Positions 47,485-56,868 of a stretch of DNA of 64,000 nt are shown here, one piece after another (positions within the stretch are counted from its first letter, which is position 1; each line of letters opens with the position of its first letter). This DNA comes from Salinicola corii. Lineage in GTDB: Bacteria; Pseudomonadota; Gammaproteobacteria; Pseudomonadales; Halomonadaceae. Location: positions 62,001 to 126,000 of the forward strand of contig NZ_VTPX01000008.1 in NCBI RefSeq assembly GCF_008298015.1. The letters are read 5' to 3'. The notes below the pieces were generated by a model, which worked only from the letters and a program-made list of their open reading frames with translations, was not told where the DNA came from and made no database searches. The position numbers were made by a program, and so were the translations under genes.

Positions 47485-48411
47485 ATGCGCTACACCCTAC
47501 GGCAACTCGAGGTTTTCGTCGCGATTGCCCAGCATCAGAGCGTATCTCGCGCCGCGCAGACGCTCTCGATGTCGCAGTCGGCGACGAGTACCGCTCTGGC
47601 GGAACTGGAGAGACAGTTCGACTGCCAGTTGCTGGATCGGCTCGGCAAGCGGCTCAAGCTGAATGCGCTGGGCTTTCAGTTGCTGCCCAAGGCGGTCGCG
47701 CTGCTGGACCGCGGCGAGGAGATCGAGGAGCTGCTGCAGGGCCAGAGCGGCATCAGTTCCCTGGAAGTAGGGGCGACGCTGACGATCGGCAATTACCTGG
47801 CGACACTGCTGATCAGCGACTTCATGCAGCGCTATCCGGAAAGCCGGGTCCGGCTGCACGTCCGCAACACCGCCTCCATCGTCGAGCGCATCGCGCTCCA
47901 CGAGCTGGATCTGGGCCTGATCGAGGGCGACTGCCAGCACGACGACATCATTATACAACCCTGGATCGAAGACGATTTGACCGTGTTCTGCTCGCCGCGC
48001 CACTCACTGGCCCAGGCAGGCAGCGCCGATGTCGAGCGGCTGCTGCGCGAAGCGTGGATCATGCGCGAGGTAGGTTCCGGTACGCGCCGGACGCTGGAAC
48101 ATGCCATGCGCCATCGTCGGGGACGCTTCAATATCTTGCTCGAACTGGAGCACACAGAGGGGATCAAGCGTGCCGTGGAATCAGGCCTCGGTATCGGCTG
48201 CGTCTCCCGCCTGGCGTTGAGGGATGCCTTTCGCCGCGGCAGCCTGGTGCCGATCGCGACACCGGAGCTGGATCTCACCCGACGCTTCGCCTTCATCTGG
48301 CACCGCCAGAAGTACCTGACGACCGGCATGCGCGAGTTCCTGCGCCTGTGCCGCGAGATGACCGCCGGCATCCAGCGTAGCGACGAGATCGATCTGCCGA
48401 CGATCCCCTGA
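47485..48411 (+). CDS. finR: LysR family regulator, FinR-like
   Basis: A 308-aa regulator. HTH at about 3-60 (LRQLEVFVAIAQHQSVSRAAQTL, then SATSTALAELERQFDCQLLDR), then an effector domain starting LEVGATLTIGNYLATLLI, similar to the CysB/CbbR-like branch. The ATG at 47485 is preferred over a TTG two codons earlier. Its position opposite fpr, and the overall sequence, fit FinR, the activator of fpr in pseudomonads. The name rests mainly on this synteny. Confidence 0.8.
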   Translation: MRYTLRQLEVFVAIAQHQSVSRAAQTLSMSQSATSTALAELERQFDCQLLDRLGKRLKLNALGFQLLPKAVALLDRGEEIEELLQGQSGISSLEVGATLTIGNYLATLLISDFMQRYPESRVRLHVRNTASIVERIALHELDLGLIEGDCQHDDIIIQPWIEDDLTVFCSPRHSLAQAGSADVERLLREAWIMREVGSGTRRTLEHAMRHRRGRFNILLELEHTEGIKRAVESGLGIGCVSRLALRDAFRRGSLVPIATPELDLTRRFAFIWHRQKYLTTGMREFLRLCREMTAGIQRSDEIDLPTIP

Positions 48412-48439
48412 AAGGGTCATCGTCGGCATCCGTCGAGGG

Positions 48440-48856
48440 TCAGTCGAGCTTGCCGGCGATCTCCTCCTCGCTGGCTTTCGAGAGGTCCTTGTCGAGCGTC
48501 TGGATCACGCAGTCGAGCGTCGGCTTGTCGAGCTTGTCGCGCAACTGGCCCAGGAACTGTGGTGCGGCGATCAACACGAACTTGTCGGCCTTTCCCTGCG
48601 TCCTTGCGTTGCGCAGATAGCCAGCGACCTCCTTGGCGAAAAACATCGCCTGTTTCTCCGACGTGGCGTCGTCGTTGCCGGTCTGGCGCTGACTGGCCCC
48701 GGAGGTGGCCGAACCCTCGCCTCCCGTACGCAGGTCTCCCGTATGCATCCGGGATTCCGGATGCGTCAGCGTTTCGATTTCACGCAGTACTCGCGCCTCT
48801 CGGGCGAAGACACGGGCGCGCGATGCATCGGCGGCGACGACGAATATCTTGTCCAT
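48440..48856 (-). CDS. Host attachment family protein (PF10116-type)
   Basis: A 138-aa soluble protein. It begins KIFVVAADASRARVFA and has a central low-complexity Gly/Ser/Gln linker, then MFFAKEVAGYLRNARTQGKADKFVLIAAPQFLGQLRDKL, the pattern of proteins annotated as required for attachment to host cells. The fold resembles eRF1/baeRF-type domains; the true role is unclear, and the family is common in free-living bacteria. The ATG at 48856 is preferred over an upstream in-frame start. Confidence 0.82.
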   Translation of the reverse strand: MDKIFVVAADASRARVFAREARVLREIETLTHPESRMHTGDLRTGGEGSATSGASQRQTGNDDATSEKQAMFFAKEVAGYLRNARTQGKADKFVLIAAPQFLGQLRDKLDKPTLDCVIQTLDKDLSKASEEEIAGKLD

Positions 48857-48939
48857 GATCACTCTCCCCTGTTCCGTGGATCGCGATCCCAGCTTGGTAG
48901 AGATTCCTTCATCGCTCAACCTTCATGCCTATACAGAGA

Positions 48940-48971
48940 CGACTTCGCCCCGCAGGTGCGGGGCGAAGTCG
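48940..48971 (-). terminator. Perfect 14-bp hairpin after the ridA gene
   Basis: CGACTTCGCCCCGC and GCGGGGCGAAGTCG pair perfectly around AGGT, 21 bp downstream of the ridA-family stop. The T-tract is weak, but the strength and position suggest the end of the aap-ridA transcript. Confidence 0.65.
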
Positions 48972-48992
48972 CATGGACCGAACTTCGGTCGA

Positions 48993-49385
48993 TCATTCCG
49001 CAGGTGGGACCCAGGCGATCATGTCCACCTCGACATCGGCACCGCCGGCCAGGCCGGTGACGCCAACACAGGTGCGCGTCGGCAACGGGTCCTCGAAGTA
49101 GCTGGCGTAGACGCCGTTCACCTCCTCGAAGTGCCCCATGTTGGTGATAAAGACGCGGCTCTGGACCACATGCTCGAAGCCGCTGCCCACGGCCTCCAAC
49201 ACGATCGCCAGGTTCTGCATCACCCGGTGCGTCTGCTCGGTGAACGTCCCCAGCAGCATCTCGTTGGTCTCCGGCACGGTCGGCATCTGGCCGGTGATGA
49301 AGACCAGATCGCCGACCCTGCAGGCGTGGGAGAACGGCGCGATTGGCTGCGGCGCGCCATTGACGAAGAGCTTTTCGATACCCAT
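48993..49385 (-). CDS. RidA family protein
   Basis: A 130-aa trimeric-fold protein of the YjgF/YER057c/UK114 family. Members hydrolyse reactive enamine/imine intermediates from amino-acid metabolism. The core reads LVFITGQMPTVP, then VVQSRVFITNMGHFEEVNGVYASYF and [23 protein letters not shown]; the Arg in PTRTCVGV is the carboxylate-binding residue in active RidA. It lies 12 bp after aapP and seems to be part of the aap operon, linking amino-acid import to removal of toxic by-products. Confidence 0.9.
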   Translation of the reverse strand: MGIEKLFVNGAPQPIAPFSHACRVGDLVFITGQMPTVPETNEMLLGTFTEQTHRVMQNLAIVLEAVGSGFEHVVQSRVFITNMGHFEEVNGVYASYFEDPLPTRTCVGVTGLAGGADVEVDMIAWVPPAE

Positions 49386-49397
49386 TTCCAAGTGCCC

Positions 49398-50177
49398 TCA
49401 GTGGCCCAGGATCTGGCTGAGAAACAGCTGCGTACGGTCCGAGCGCGGATTGTTGAAAAACTCGGTCGGCGGCGCCTCCTCGATGATCTGGCCCTGGTCC
49501 ATGAAGATCACCCGGTCGGCAACGGTCTTGGCAAAGCCCATTTCGTGGGTCACGCAGAGCATGGTCATCCCCTCGTGGGCCAGCTCGATCATGACGTCGA
49601 GCACCTCCTTGATCATCTCCGGATCGAGTGCCGACGTCGGTTCGTCGAACAGCATCACCTCGGGACGCATGCAGAGAGCCCGGGCGATCGCCACGCGCTG
49701 CTGCTGGCCACCCGAAAGCTGGCCGGGATACTTCAGCGCCTGATCGGCGATCTGGACGCGCTCGAGATACTCCATGGCGCTCTTTTCCGCCTCGGCACGG
49801 GGCTTCTTCTGCACCCAGATCTGGGACAGGCAGCAGTTTTCGAGCACCGTCAGGTGCGGAAACAGGTTGAAGTGCTGGAAGACCATGCCGACATTGCGGC
49901 GAATCTGCTCGATCCGCTTGACGTCGTTGGTCATCGGCACGCCGTTGACCACGATCGAGCCCTGCTGATGCTCTTCCAGATGATTGATGCAACGGATCAT
50001 CGTCGACTTGCCCGAGCCCGAGGGGCCACAGATGACGATGCGCTCGCCCCGGGTCACGGTCAGGTTGATGTCGCGCAGTACGTGGAAGTTGCCGTACCAC
50101 TTGTTGAGATGATCGATTTCGATCATCGGTCCGTCGCTGCCGGGTGCGGTTGTTTCAGTCGCTGTCGCTTCGCTCAT
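49398..50177 (-). CDS. aapP: Amino-acid ABC transporter ATP-binding protein
   Basis: A 259-aa ATPase energising the importer. Walker [11 protein letters not shown]-loop [16 protein letters not shown], signature [15 protein letters not shown], Walker [14 protein letters not shown] and the switch His in CVTHEMGFA are all present. The first 17 residues are a hydrophilic extension. It is the fourth gene of aapJQMP, which in rhizobia imports a broad range of L-amino acids (glutamate/glutamine type). Confidence 0.93.
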   Translation of the reverse strand: MSEATATETTAPGSDGPMIEIDHLNKWYGNFHVLRDINLTVTRGERIVICGPSGSGKSTMIRCINHLEEHQQGSIVVNGVPMTNDVKRIEQIRRNVGMVFQHFNLFPHLTVLENCCLSQIWVQKKPRAEAEKSAMEYLERVQIADQALKYPGQLSGGQQQRVAIARALCMRPEVMLFDEPTSALDPEMIKEVLDVMIELAHEGMTMLCVTHEMGFAKTVADRVIFMDQGQIIEEAPPTEFFNNPRSDRTQLFLSQILGH

Positions 50178-50241
50178 GGCAATGATTTCCTGATGACGCT
50201 CTTGTTGTATGTGGGCACGAGTGTCGGAAGTCCTGTCGCGC

Positions 50242-51354
50242 TCACCGTTTATGTCCGGTATTGAGACGACGCTCGATGTACTGGCTATAGCGGGACATGC
50301 TGAAACAGAAGATCCAGAAAACCGCTGCCGCGAACACGTAGCCCTCGGTGGAGAAACCGAGCCAGTTGGAGTCGGTCAGGCCGGCGCGAATGATCGCCAG
50401 CAGATCGAACAGGCCGATGATCAGCACCAGCGAGGTGTCCTTGAACAGCGCGATGAAGGTGTTGACGATCCCCGGGATGACCAGCTTGAGCGCCTGCGGC
50501 AGAATGATCAGCCCCATGCGTTGCCAATAGCTCAACCCCAGGGCCTGACCCGCCTCGTTCTGCCCCTTGCCGATCGCCTGCAGTCCGCTGCGGATCACCT
50601 CCGCCATGTAGGCGCTCCAGAAGAACATGATCCCGATCAGCGCCCGCAACAACTTGTCGAAATCCAGTTCGCCCGGCACGAACAGCGGCAGCATGACCGA
50701 GGCCATGAACAGGACCGTGATTAGCGGTACCCCCCGCCAGAACTCGATGAAGATCACGCAGACACCCTTGACGAAGGGCATCTTCGAGCGCCGCCCCAGT
50801 GCCAGGATGATACCCAGCGGCAGCGAGCCAACGATGCCCACCACGGCGATCGTCAGCGTCAGCATCAGCCCGCCCCAGGCACGAGTTGGCACATATTCGA
50901 GTCCGAACGAGCCCCCCACCAGCAGGAAGAAGGCGATGATCGGGAACACGACCAGCGTGAACAGCGCGACCCACTTCTTGCGTGGCATTCGGGGGACCGC
51001 CAGCCAGGCCACCAGAATCGCCAGCAGCGCGAAGACGATATCGACTCGCCAGCGCGCCGCTTCGGGGTAGAAGCCATAGACGATGGACTCGAAGCGAGCC
51101 GAGATGAATACCCAGCAGGCACCCTCGCCGGTACAGGCCTCGCGGGCGGTGCCGATCCAGTCGGCGTCGATCACCGCCCATTCCAGGAACGGCCAGACCA
51201 GTCGCGCCAGCAGCAGGATGACCACGATCGAGACGATGCTGTTGATCGGGCCGTTGAACAGATTGGCCCGGAACCAGCCGAGCACGCCCCGGCTCTGGTC
51301 GGGTGCCTCGCGCGCCTCGATCATTTGGGTGCGGAAGGTAGAGTCAGTCGTCAT
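50242..51354 (-). CDS. aapM: Amino-acid ABC transporter permease AapM
   Basis: A 370-aa HisM/GlnP-family permease. A long N-terminal part with about three helices precedes the conserved five-helix core, which holds the EAA loop [26 protein letters not shown] that contacts the ATPase. The next segment is [16 protein letters not shown]. Length matches AapM rather than short permeases. Its ATG follows the aapQ stop with one base between, implying coupling. Confidence 0.92.
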   Translation of the reverse strand: MTTDSTFRTQMIEAREAPDQSRGVLGWFRANLFNGPINSIVSIVVILLLARLVWPFLEWAVIDADWIGTAREACTGEGACWVFISARFESIVYGFYPEAARWRVDIVFALLAILVAWLAVPRMPRKKWVALFTLVVFPIIAFFLLVGGSFGLEYVPTRAWGGLMLTLTIAVVGIVGSLPLGIILALGRRSKMPFVKGVCVIFIEFWRGVPLITVLFMASVMLPLFVPGELDFDKLLRALIGIMFFWSAYMAEVIRSGLQAIGKGQNEAGQALGLSYWQRMGLIILPQALKLVIPGIVNTFIALFKDTSLVLIIGLFDLLAIIRAGLTDSNWLGFSTEGYVFAAAVFWIFCFSMSRYSQYIERRLNTGHKR

Positions 51355-51355
51355 C

Positions 51356-52546
51356 TCAACGCTCCTTCAGCAGCGTGCGCGCATTGTAGAGGTTCATCAG
51401 GAACGACACCGTCAGGCTGATGACCAGATAGACCGCCATGGTCATGGCGATGATCTCGATCGCCTGCCCCGTCTGGTTGAGCGTGGTACCGGCAAAGACG
51501 GCCACCAGATCCGGATAACCGATGGCCGTGGCCAGCGAGGAGTTCTTGATCAGATTGAGATACTGGCTGGTCATCTGCGGAACGATGACCCGCATCGCCT
51601 GCGGAATGACGATCTTGCGCAGGGTGATAGCCTCCGGCAGGCTCAGCGAGCGCGCGGCTTCGGTCTGGCCGTGGGAGACCGACAGAATGCCCGAGCGCAC
51701 GATCTCGGCGATGAAGGCAGCCGTGTAGATCGACAGCGCCAGCCACAGCGCCAGCAGCTCCGGCAGGATGTTGATGCCGCCGCGGAAGTTGAAGCCGGTC
51801 ATTTCCGGTATTACCCACTCCAGCGGCAACCCCGTGGCAAGGAACACGATCAACGGCAGACCGATGATGATGGCTGTGCCGATCCAGTAGACCGGCAGCG
51901 CCTGGCCGGTATTCGCCTGACGCCGCTTGGCAAACAGCCCGAACAGGATCGCGGCGGCGATGGCGATCAACAGCGCCCACGGCGTCGCGGAGAAGCCCTC
52001 GAGCGGTTGCGGATCCGGCATCACCATGCCGCGCACGTTGAAGAAGAAGGCATCGAACAGCGACAGGCTCTGTCGCGGCGATGGCAGCGCCCGCAGCACG
52101 GCGTAGTACCAGAACAGGATCTGGACCAGCAGTGGGATATTGCGGAAAGCCTCGACGTAGATCGTCGCCAGACGCGCCAATAGCCAGTTGGGCGACAGGC
52201 GAGCGATACCGACCAGGAAGCCGATGATCGTCGCCGCCACGATCCCCAGTGCCGATACCAGCAGCGTGTTGAGCAGGCCAATGACGAACGTTTTGCCGTA
52301 GGTGCTATCGCTGGTGTACTCGATCAGTGTCTGCGGAATCGCGAAGCCGGCTCGACCTTCGAGAAAGCCGAAACCCGTATGAATGCCGCGGGCTTCGAGG
52401 TTGACCAGCGTGTTGTGGACCAGATAACCGACGAAAAACGCCAGGGCCAGAAACAGCACAGCCTGAACGATCAGAGCGCGGATGGCGGGATTTCGCCACA
52501 GGGGGCCCCGCCCCCGTCGCGGCAGGGTAGTGGATGGACGCAGCAT
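51356..52546 (-). CDS. aapQ: Amino-acid ABC transporter permease AapQ
   Basis: A 396-aa permease, partner of AapM. The family-typical large insertion lies between helices 2 and 4. The EAA loop reads FIAEIVRSGILSVSHGQTEAARSLSL, and KNSSLATAIGYPDLV follows, both canonical. It forms the transmembrane channel with AapM. A hairpin separates it from aapJ, so it is likely expressed below the level of the binding protein. Confidence 0.93.
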   Translation of the reverse strand: MLRPSTTLPRRGRGPLWRNPAIRALIVQAVLFLALAFFVGYLVHNTLVNLEARGIHTGFGFLEGRAGFAIPQTLIEYTSDSTYGKTFVIGLLNTLLVSALGIVAATIIGFLVGIARLSPNWLLARLATIYVEAFRNIPLLVQILFWYYAVLRALPSPRQSLSLFDAFFFNVRGMVMPDPQPLEGFSATPWALLIAIAAAILFGLFAKRRQANTGQALPVYWIGTAIIIGLPLIVFLATGLPLEWVIPEMTGFNFRGGINILPELLALWLALSIYTAAFIAEIVRSGILSVSHGQTEAARSLSLPEAITLRKIVIPQAMRVIVPQMTSQYLNLIKNSSLATAIGYPDLVAVFAGTTLNQTGQAIEIIAMTMAVYLVISLTVSFLMNLYNARTLLKER

Positions 52547-52574
52547 GAGTTGTCTCTACTCGAGCGTTGAGAGG

Positions 52575-52611
52575 CACCGCGCCCCGGTGCTCAGACCAAA
52601 GGGGCGCGGTG
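52575..52611 (-). terminator. Intercistronic hairpin between aapJ and aapQ
   Basis: CACCGCGCCCC pairs perfectly with GGGGCGCGGTG around 15 nt, about 20 bp after the aapJ stop. There is no T-tract, so it likely stabilises the aapJ message or attenuates read-through, as is common after binding-protein genes. Confidence 0.6.
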
Positions 52612-52631
52612 TCGAGAGGACGGTTTGACGC

Positions 52632-53660
52632 TCAGCGAACCGGCGGGGCGTACTGGATACCGCCCTCGGTCCAAAGCGCGTTGATGCCGCGCTCGAGCTC
52701 CATCGGGGAATCCATGCCGACGGTACGCTCGAAGACTTCGCCGTAGTTACCCACCATCTTGACGATGTTGTAGGCCCAGTCGTTGCTGATGCCCATCTGC
52801 TCACCAAAGTTGCCGTCCTTGCCCAGCAGACGTGCCACGTCCGGGTTCGGCGGGTTGTCGCGCATCTCGTCGACGTTTTCGCTGGTCACGCCGAGCTCTT
52901 CGGCATCCAGCATGGCGAATAGGCTCCACTTGACGATGTTGAACCACTGATCGTCGCCCTGGCGCACGACCGGACCCAGCGGCTCCTTGGAGATACGCTC
53001 GGGCAGGATCACCACGCCTTCCGGGTCAGCGAGCTGCAGACGCAACGCCGCCAGCTGCGAGGAGTCGGAGGTCAGCACGTCGCAGCGGCCACTGTCGAAA
53101 CCCTGAGCGGACTGATCGGAAGTGTCGAACGCGACCTGCTGGAACTGCATGTCATGGGACTTGAAGTAGTCGGCCAGGTTCAACTCGGTGGTCGTGCCAG
53201 ACTGGACGCAGACGGACGCTCCATCGAGCTCGGTGGCACTCTTGACGCCCAGGTCCTTGCGGACCAGGAAGCCCTGACCGTCATAGAAATTGACGCCAGT
53301 GAAGTTCAGCCCCAGGGAGTTGTCGCGCGTGGCGGTCCAGGTGGTGTTGCGGGACAGCACGTCGACTTCGCCGGACTGCAGGGCGGTGAAGCGCTCCTTG
53401 GCGGTGAGCGGAGAGAACACCACCTTTTCCGGATCGCCGAGAACGGCAGCGGCAACGGCGCGGCAGACCTCGACATCGATGCCGGTCCACTTGCCATTTT
53501 CATCGGGTGAGGAGAAGCCGGTCAGACCCGTGCTGACGCCACAGGTGAATTCGCCGCTGCTTTTGACATCATCCAAAGTGGCAGCCTGAGCAGGGGTCAC
53601 GGCAGCCGCGGCAAGCAGGGCGGCTGGCAGTACGATCAGGCTTTTGTTGTTGTGGCGCAT
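52632..53660 (-). CDS. aapJ: Amino-acid ABC transporter substrate-binding protein AapJ
   Basis: A 342-aa periplasmic protein. The signal peptide ends near residue 26 (TPAQA). The family-3 solute-binding signature appears as GVSTGLTGFSSPDENGKWTG, then VEVCRAVAAAVLGD. The rest includes LTAKERFTALQSGEVDVLSRNTTWT and SGTTTELNLADYF, matching AapJ/BztA-type proteins that bind glutamate, glutamine and related amino acids. It heads the operon behind a sigma-54 promoter and a perfect NtrC box. Confidence 0.94.
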   Translation of the reverse strand: MRHNNKSLIVLPAALLAAAAVTPAQAATLDDVKSSGEFTCGVSTGLTGFSSPDENGKWTGIDVEVCRAVAAAVLGDPEKVVFSPLTAKERFTALQSGEVDVLSRNTTWTATRDNSLGLNFTGVNFYDGQGFLVRKDLGVKSATELDGASVCVQSGTTTELNLADYFKSHDMQFQQVAFDTSDQSAQGFDSGRCDVLTSDSSQLAALRLQLADPEGVVILPERISKEPLGPVVRQGDDQWFNIVKWSLFAMLDAEELGVTSENVDEMRDNPPNPDVARLLGKDGNFGEQMGISNDWAYNIVKMVGNYGEVFERTVGMDSPMELERGINALWTEGGIQYAPPVR

Positions 53661-53720
53661 ATGGAATCAACTCCCTCGCGTTATCATTTGAGTGCATGCC
53701 GGAACATGCCAGATGAAATT

Positions 53721-53736
53721 AGCAAAGTTCGTTCCA
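53721..53736 (-). promoter_or_regulatory. Sigma-54 promoter of aapJQMP
   Basis: On the minus strand TGGAACGAACTTTGCT has GG-N10-GC, a -24 element one base off TGGCACG, and a perfect TTGCT at -12. It lies about 60 bp upstream of aapJ. Confidence 0.7.
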
Positions 53737-53875
53737 CTTTCGCGCCAAGGGCCGTAAAACCCTGTTTCAACGCTATCCTAGCACAGCCGCCCACGAGTGC
53801 ATCGAGTCCGCCCGGCATCGGGAGCCGACGAAACGACAACAAATTGTTTCAAAACAGTGCTTAAATAACACAGCC

Positions 53876-53890
53876 GCACCATGATGGTGC
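53876..53890. promoter_or_regulatory. Perfect NtrC box upstream of aapJ
   Basis: GCACCATGATGGTGC fits the NtrC core GCACCA-N3-TGGTGC at every specified base. It lies about 150 bp upstream of the sigma-54 element, a normal enhancer distance. Confidence 0.75.
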
Positions 53891-53948
53891 TCGCTCCCGG
53901 GAGCTTCCGAAGCGGATGGCCGTCAAGGCATCGCGAGGCTATCTTCGA

Positions 53949-54317
53949 CTATCGTTGAATTCCGCGATCGCGTCGGCGCCACATCCCGATCATGGACAGT
54001 GCCAACAGGGCGACGCTGGCCCCGAGCGAGTTGGCGAGGATATCGCCCCAGTCGCCGCCTTGACGTCCCGGCACCCACAACTGCAGGTATTCGACGACGA
54101 CGCTGAACGCGACCGCCACCAGCCAGGCCAGGAGCCAGCGGCATCCCGCGACACGCAGCCCGGTCGCCAGGCCGGCGTAGGCGATGAAGTGATTGAACTT
54201 GTCCCAGGGCAGGTGCTGCGGCAAATCCGCCGCGGGACTCAAGCTCCCCCAGGCGATCCCGGCGGCCCAGACCAGCGTCAGCAGCGCCGCGGCGGAGCGC
54301 CGGAGACGCGGCGGCAT
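53949..54317 (-). CDS. VanZ-like family membrane protein
   Basis: A 122-aa protein with about four helices. The VanZ-like pattern is clear: WDKFNHFIAYAGLA in the middle and VEYLQLWVPGRQGGDWGDILANSLGA near the end. The role of these small proteins is unknown; the name does not imply teicoplanin resistance. The ATG at 54317 has GTGGGG upstream. A GTG at 54356 overlapping the previous stop (GTGA) is an alternative start adding 13 residues. It is the third gene of a hemE-DCC-vanZ series. Confidence 0.8.
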   Translation of the reverse strand: MPPRLRRSAAALLTLVWAAGIAWGSLSPAADLPQHLPWDKFNHFIAYAGLATGLRVAGCRWLLAWLVAVAFSVVVEYLQLWVPGRQGGDWGDILANSLGASVALLALSMIGMWRRRDRGIQR

Positions 54318-54352
54318 GCTCTTGCCCCACCCGCGGCGGCGTCGGATTTCGC

Positions 54353-54847
54353 TCACGGCTCGTCCGCCAGTTCGGCAGGCAATCCACAGCGATGACAGAG
54401 TCCAGCGGGCAGACGATCCACCCAGCGAGGGTGATCCTCGAGGCGCGGAGCACCCAACGGGGAGAGCCGATGCCGGTGATCGCCAATGAAACGGTAGCCC
54501 CCATCGCGCAGGGGACGTGGGATCCAGCGCAGCCACTCGAGCTGCCGCCAACCACCCCGCAACCGGGTAGCCAGACGCCAGGCCGCGTCGCTGTTGCGAC
54601 TGGGCTCACCGTCGACGAAATACCAGATGCTGTCGGATCGATCGAAGTCGATCCGGAAATGCTCGCCGAGCCGACGCGAGACCATCCCCTTCAGTCCAGC
54701 GATGCGCAGCCGGCTATCCGGACGCTCGTGGGCCAGCAGCCAGCGTACCGAGCGCCGGCAGAACGGGCAGTCGGCATCGAACAGCAACAGGCCGTCCCCG
54801 GCCTCGCCGCCGACGGACTCAACGATGGTAGGCGGGGCTGAGCTCAT
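54353..54847 (-). CDS. DCC family thiol-disulfide oxidoreductase-like protein
   Basis: A 164-aa soluble protein of the DUF393/DCC family. It begins with [19 protein letters not shown], containing the D-x-x-C-P-x-C redox motif that names the family. Later segments ([22 protein letters not shown]) follow the family layout, and a C-terminal Cys pair lies in CHRCGLP. I chose the ATG at 54847, which overlaps the hemE 3' end by 29 bp. The substrate is unknown. Confidence 0.82.
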   Translation of the reverse strand: MSSAPPTIVESVGGEAGDGLLLFDADCPFCRRSVRWLLAHERPDSRLRIAGLKGMVSRRLGEHFRIDFDRSDSIWYFVDGEPSRNSDAAWRLATRLRGGWRQLEWLRWIPRPLRDGGYRFIGDHRHRLSPLGAPRLEDHPRWVDRLPAGLCHRCGLPAELADEP

Positions 54848-55934
54848 GCAGGGCGTCCATGAACGCGGTGACGTGATCCGGATCGGTGAACTGGCTGATG
54901 CCGTGTCCCAGGTTGAAGACGTGGCCTTCGCCCGGACCGAAGCTCTCGAGGATGCGGGCGACCTCCTCGCGGATCCGCAACGGCGGCGCGAACAGCACGT
55001 TGGGGTCGAGATTGCCCTGCAACGCCACACGGTTGCCGACGCGCCGGCGGGCGTCGCTAAGTTCGGTGGTCCAGTCCAGGCCCACCGCGTCACAGCCGCT
55101 GTCGGCGATCGACTCAAGCCACTGCCCGCCGTTCTTGGTGAACAGGATCACCGGCACGCGGCGGCCGTCGTGCTCCCGGATCAGGCCATCGACGATGCGC
55201 TGCATGTAGGCCAGGGAGAATTCGCGATACGCGGGCGTCGACAGGGCGCCCCCCCAGGTATCGAAGATCTGCACCACCTGGGCACCGGCGCGGATCTGGG
55301 CATTGAGATAGTCGGTCACTGCCGTGGCCAGTACGCCCAGCAAAGCATGGAGCGTGTCGGGATCGCCGTAGAGCATCGCCTTGAGATGGCGGAAATCCTT
55401 GCTGGAGCCGCCTTCGACCATGTAGGTCGCCAGCGTCCAGGGACTGCCGGAGAAGCCGATCAGCGGTACGCGGCCGTTGAGCTCGCGACGGATCGTGGCG
55501 ACGGCGTTCATCACGTAGTCGAGATCGCGCTCGGCCGACGGCGCGCTCAGGGCAGCCACGTCGGCAGCGGAGCGCACCGTCTTGCGGAACTTGGGCCCTT
55601 CGCCGGTCTCGAAATAGAGCCCGAGCCCCATGGCGTCCGGGATGGTCAGGATATCCGAGAACAGAATCGCCGCGTCCAGCGGATAACGTTCGAGAGGCTG
55701 GAGCGTCACTTCGCAGGCCAGCTCGGTGTTGCGACACAGATCCATGAAACTGCCGGCGTGGGCCCGGGTCTGGCGATACTCCGGCAGGTAGCGGCCCGCC
55801 TGTCGCATCATCCAGACCGGCGTGCGGTCCACCGGTTGGCGGGCCAGCGCCCGCAGCAGGCGGTCGTTATGCAGCGCAGGCGGCTGGACATCGTCGGAAA
55901 GCGCCTGCGACGGGAGATCACGGGACAGAGTCAT
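54819..55934 (-). CDS. hemE: Uroporphyrinogen decarboxylase
   Basis: A 371-aa TIM-barrel enzyme converting uroporphyrinogen III to coproporphyrinogen III in haem synthesis. The signature [18 protein letters not shown] lies near residue 37, [17 protein letters not shown] holds the catalytic Asp, and [13 protein letters not shown] and FNLGHGISQ are also present. The N-terminus is about 15 residues longer than in E. coli. It heads a short operon with the DCC and VanZ-like genes and is divergent from ribA. Confidence 0.95.
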   Translation of the reverse strand: MTLSRDLPSQALSDDVQPPALHNDRLLRALARQPVDRTPVWMMRQAGRYLPEYRQTRAHAGSFMDLCRNTELACEVTLQPLERYPLDAAILFSDILTIPDAMGLGLYFETGEGPKFRKTVRSAADVAALSAPSAERDLDYVMNAVATIRRELNGRVPLIGFSGSPWTLATYMVEGGSSKDFRHLKAMLYGDPDTLHALLGVLATAVTDYLNAQIRAGAQVVQIFDTWGGALSTPAYREFSLAYMQRIVDGLIREHDGRRVPVILFTKNGGQWLESIADSGCDAVGLDWTTELSDARRRVGNRVALQGNLDPNVLFAPPLRIREEVARILESFGPGEGHVFNLGHGISQFTDPDHVTAFMDALHELSPAYHR

Positions 55935-55989
55935 GACGGCCTTTTGCGTTCGAGATTTGCCGGCATTGTAACGGATCGGCCGCCAGGCC

Positions 55990-55998
55990 TGTTATAAT
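55990..55998 (+). promoter_or_regulatory. Extended -10 promoter of ribA
   Basis: TGTTATAAT is a perfect extended -10 element (TG-N-TATAAT) 74 bp upstream of the ribA start; no clear -35 is seen. No FMN riboswitch is visible between it and ribA. Confidence 0.6.
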
Positions 55999-56071
55999 GC
56001 CGCCCTTTTTAATTGCCCGGCGCTCCCGGCCGGCATTCGACGCCGGAGCCCCTCCCAATCGCGAGGTCATC

Positions 56072-56707
56072 GTGACGATCCGCTTCATCGCCGCATCGCA
56101 ACTACCCACCCCCTGGGCGACGTTCATGCTGCACGGCTTCCAGGAAGAGGCCACCGGCAAGGAGCACGTCGTGCTCACCCTTGGCGACGTCACCACGCCG
56201 ACACCGGTCCTTGCGCGGGTGCACTCCGAATGCCTGACCGGCGACGCCCTGTTCTCGATGCGCTGCGACTGCGGCTATCAGCTCCAGGAAGCGCTCAAGC
56301 GGATCGCCGACGAGGGGCGTGGCGCCCTGCTCTATCTGCGCCAGGAAGGCCGCGGTATCGGCCTGCTCAACAAGATCCGTGCCTATGCGCTGCAGGACGA
56401 TGGTGCCGACACCGTCGAAGCCAACGAGCGCCTGGGTTTCGGTGCCGACCAGCGCCGCTACGATATCTGCGTGCCGATGCTGGAACACCTTGGCATCCGG
56501 TCGCTGCGGCTGATGACCAACAACCCGCGCAAGGTCGAGGCGCTGAGCCAGGATGGCGTCGAGATCCACGAACGCCTGCCGATCACCACCGGTCGCAATC
56601 CGTTCAACGAGCACTACCTGACCACCAAGGTCGGCAAGCTCGATCACATGATGGATCTCGACGATTTCACGCCCGCCAGCGACGTGGATATCGAACGCGA
56701 CGCCTGA
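56072..56707 (+). CDS. ribA: GTP cyclohydrolase II
   Basis: A 211-aa zinc enzyme opening GTP at the first step of riboflavin synthesis. Zinc ligands C54, C65 and C67 ([16 protein letters not shown]) fall at the same residue numbers as in E. coli when the GTG at 56072 is the start. GAGG lies five bases upstream. [20 protein letters not shown] and [11 protein letters not shown] complete the active site. It is not fused to RibB. The gene is divergent from hemE. Confidence 0.94.
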   Translation: MTIRFIAASQLPTPWATFMLHGFQEEATGKEHVVLTLGDVTTPTPVLARVHSECLTGDALFSMRCDCGYQLQEALKRIADEGRGALLYLRQEGRGIGLLNKIRAYALQDDGADTVEANERLGFGADQRRYDICVPMLEHLGIRSLRLMTNNPRKVEALSQDGVEIHERLPITTGRNPFNEHYLTTKVGKLDHMMDLDDFTPASDVDIERDA

Positions 56708-56868
56708 GCGACCGACCCCTCGCTGCCGGACTTCTATCGGCGTCACATCGGCGTCATCATGGCCGCACAGACTGAACCCCGATGTCTCGATTCAGTCACA
56801 GAAGACAGCTTTCCGAATTCTGCCGCCGTGGCGGCGGCCGCCTCGATTGCAGTGAGGTTTCGAAAATC

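Noticed and set aside
48440-48856. Prophage or virulence island suggested by the host-attachment name
   Set aside because: The family occurs widely in free-living bacteria, and no phage genes, integrase or att-like repeats are near.
53949-54317. Teicoplanin-resistance gene
   Set aside because: Only the general VanZ-like fold is present, with no van cluster; the context is hemE.
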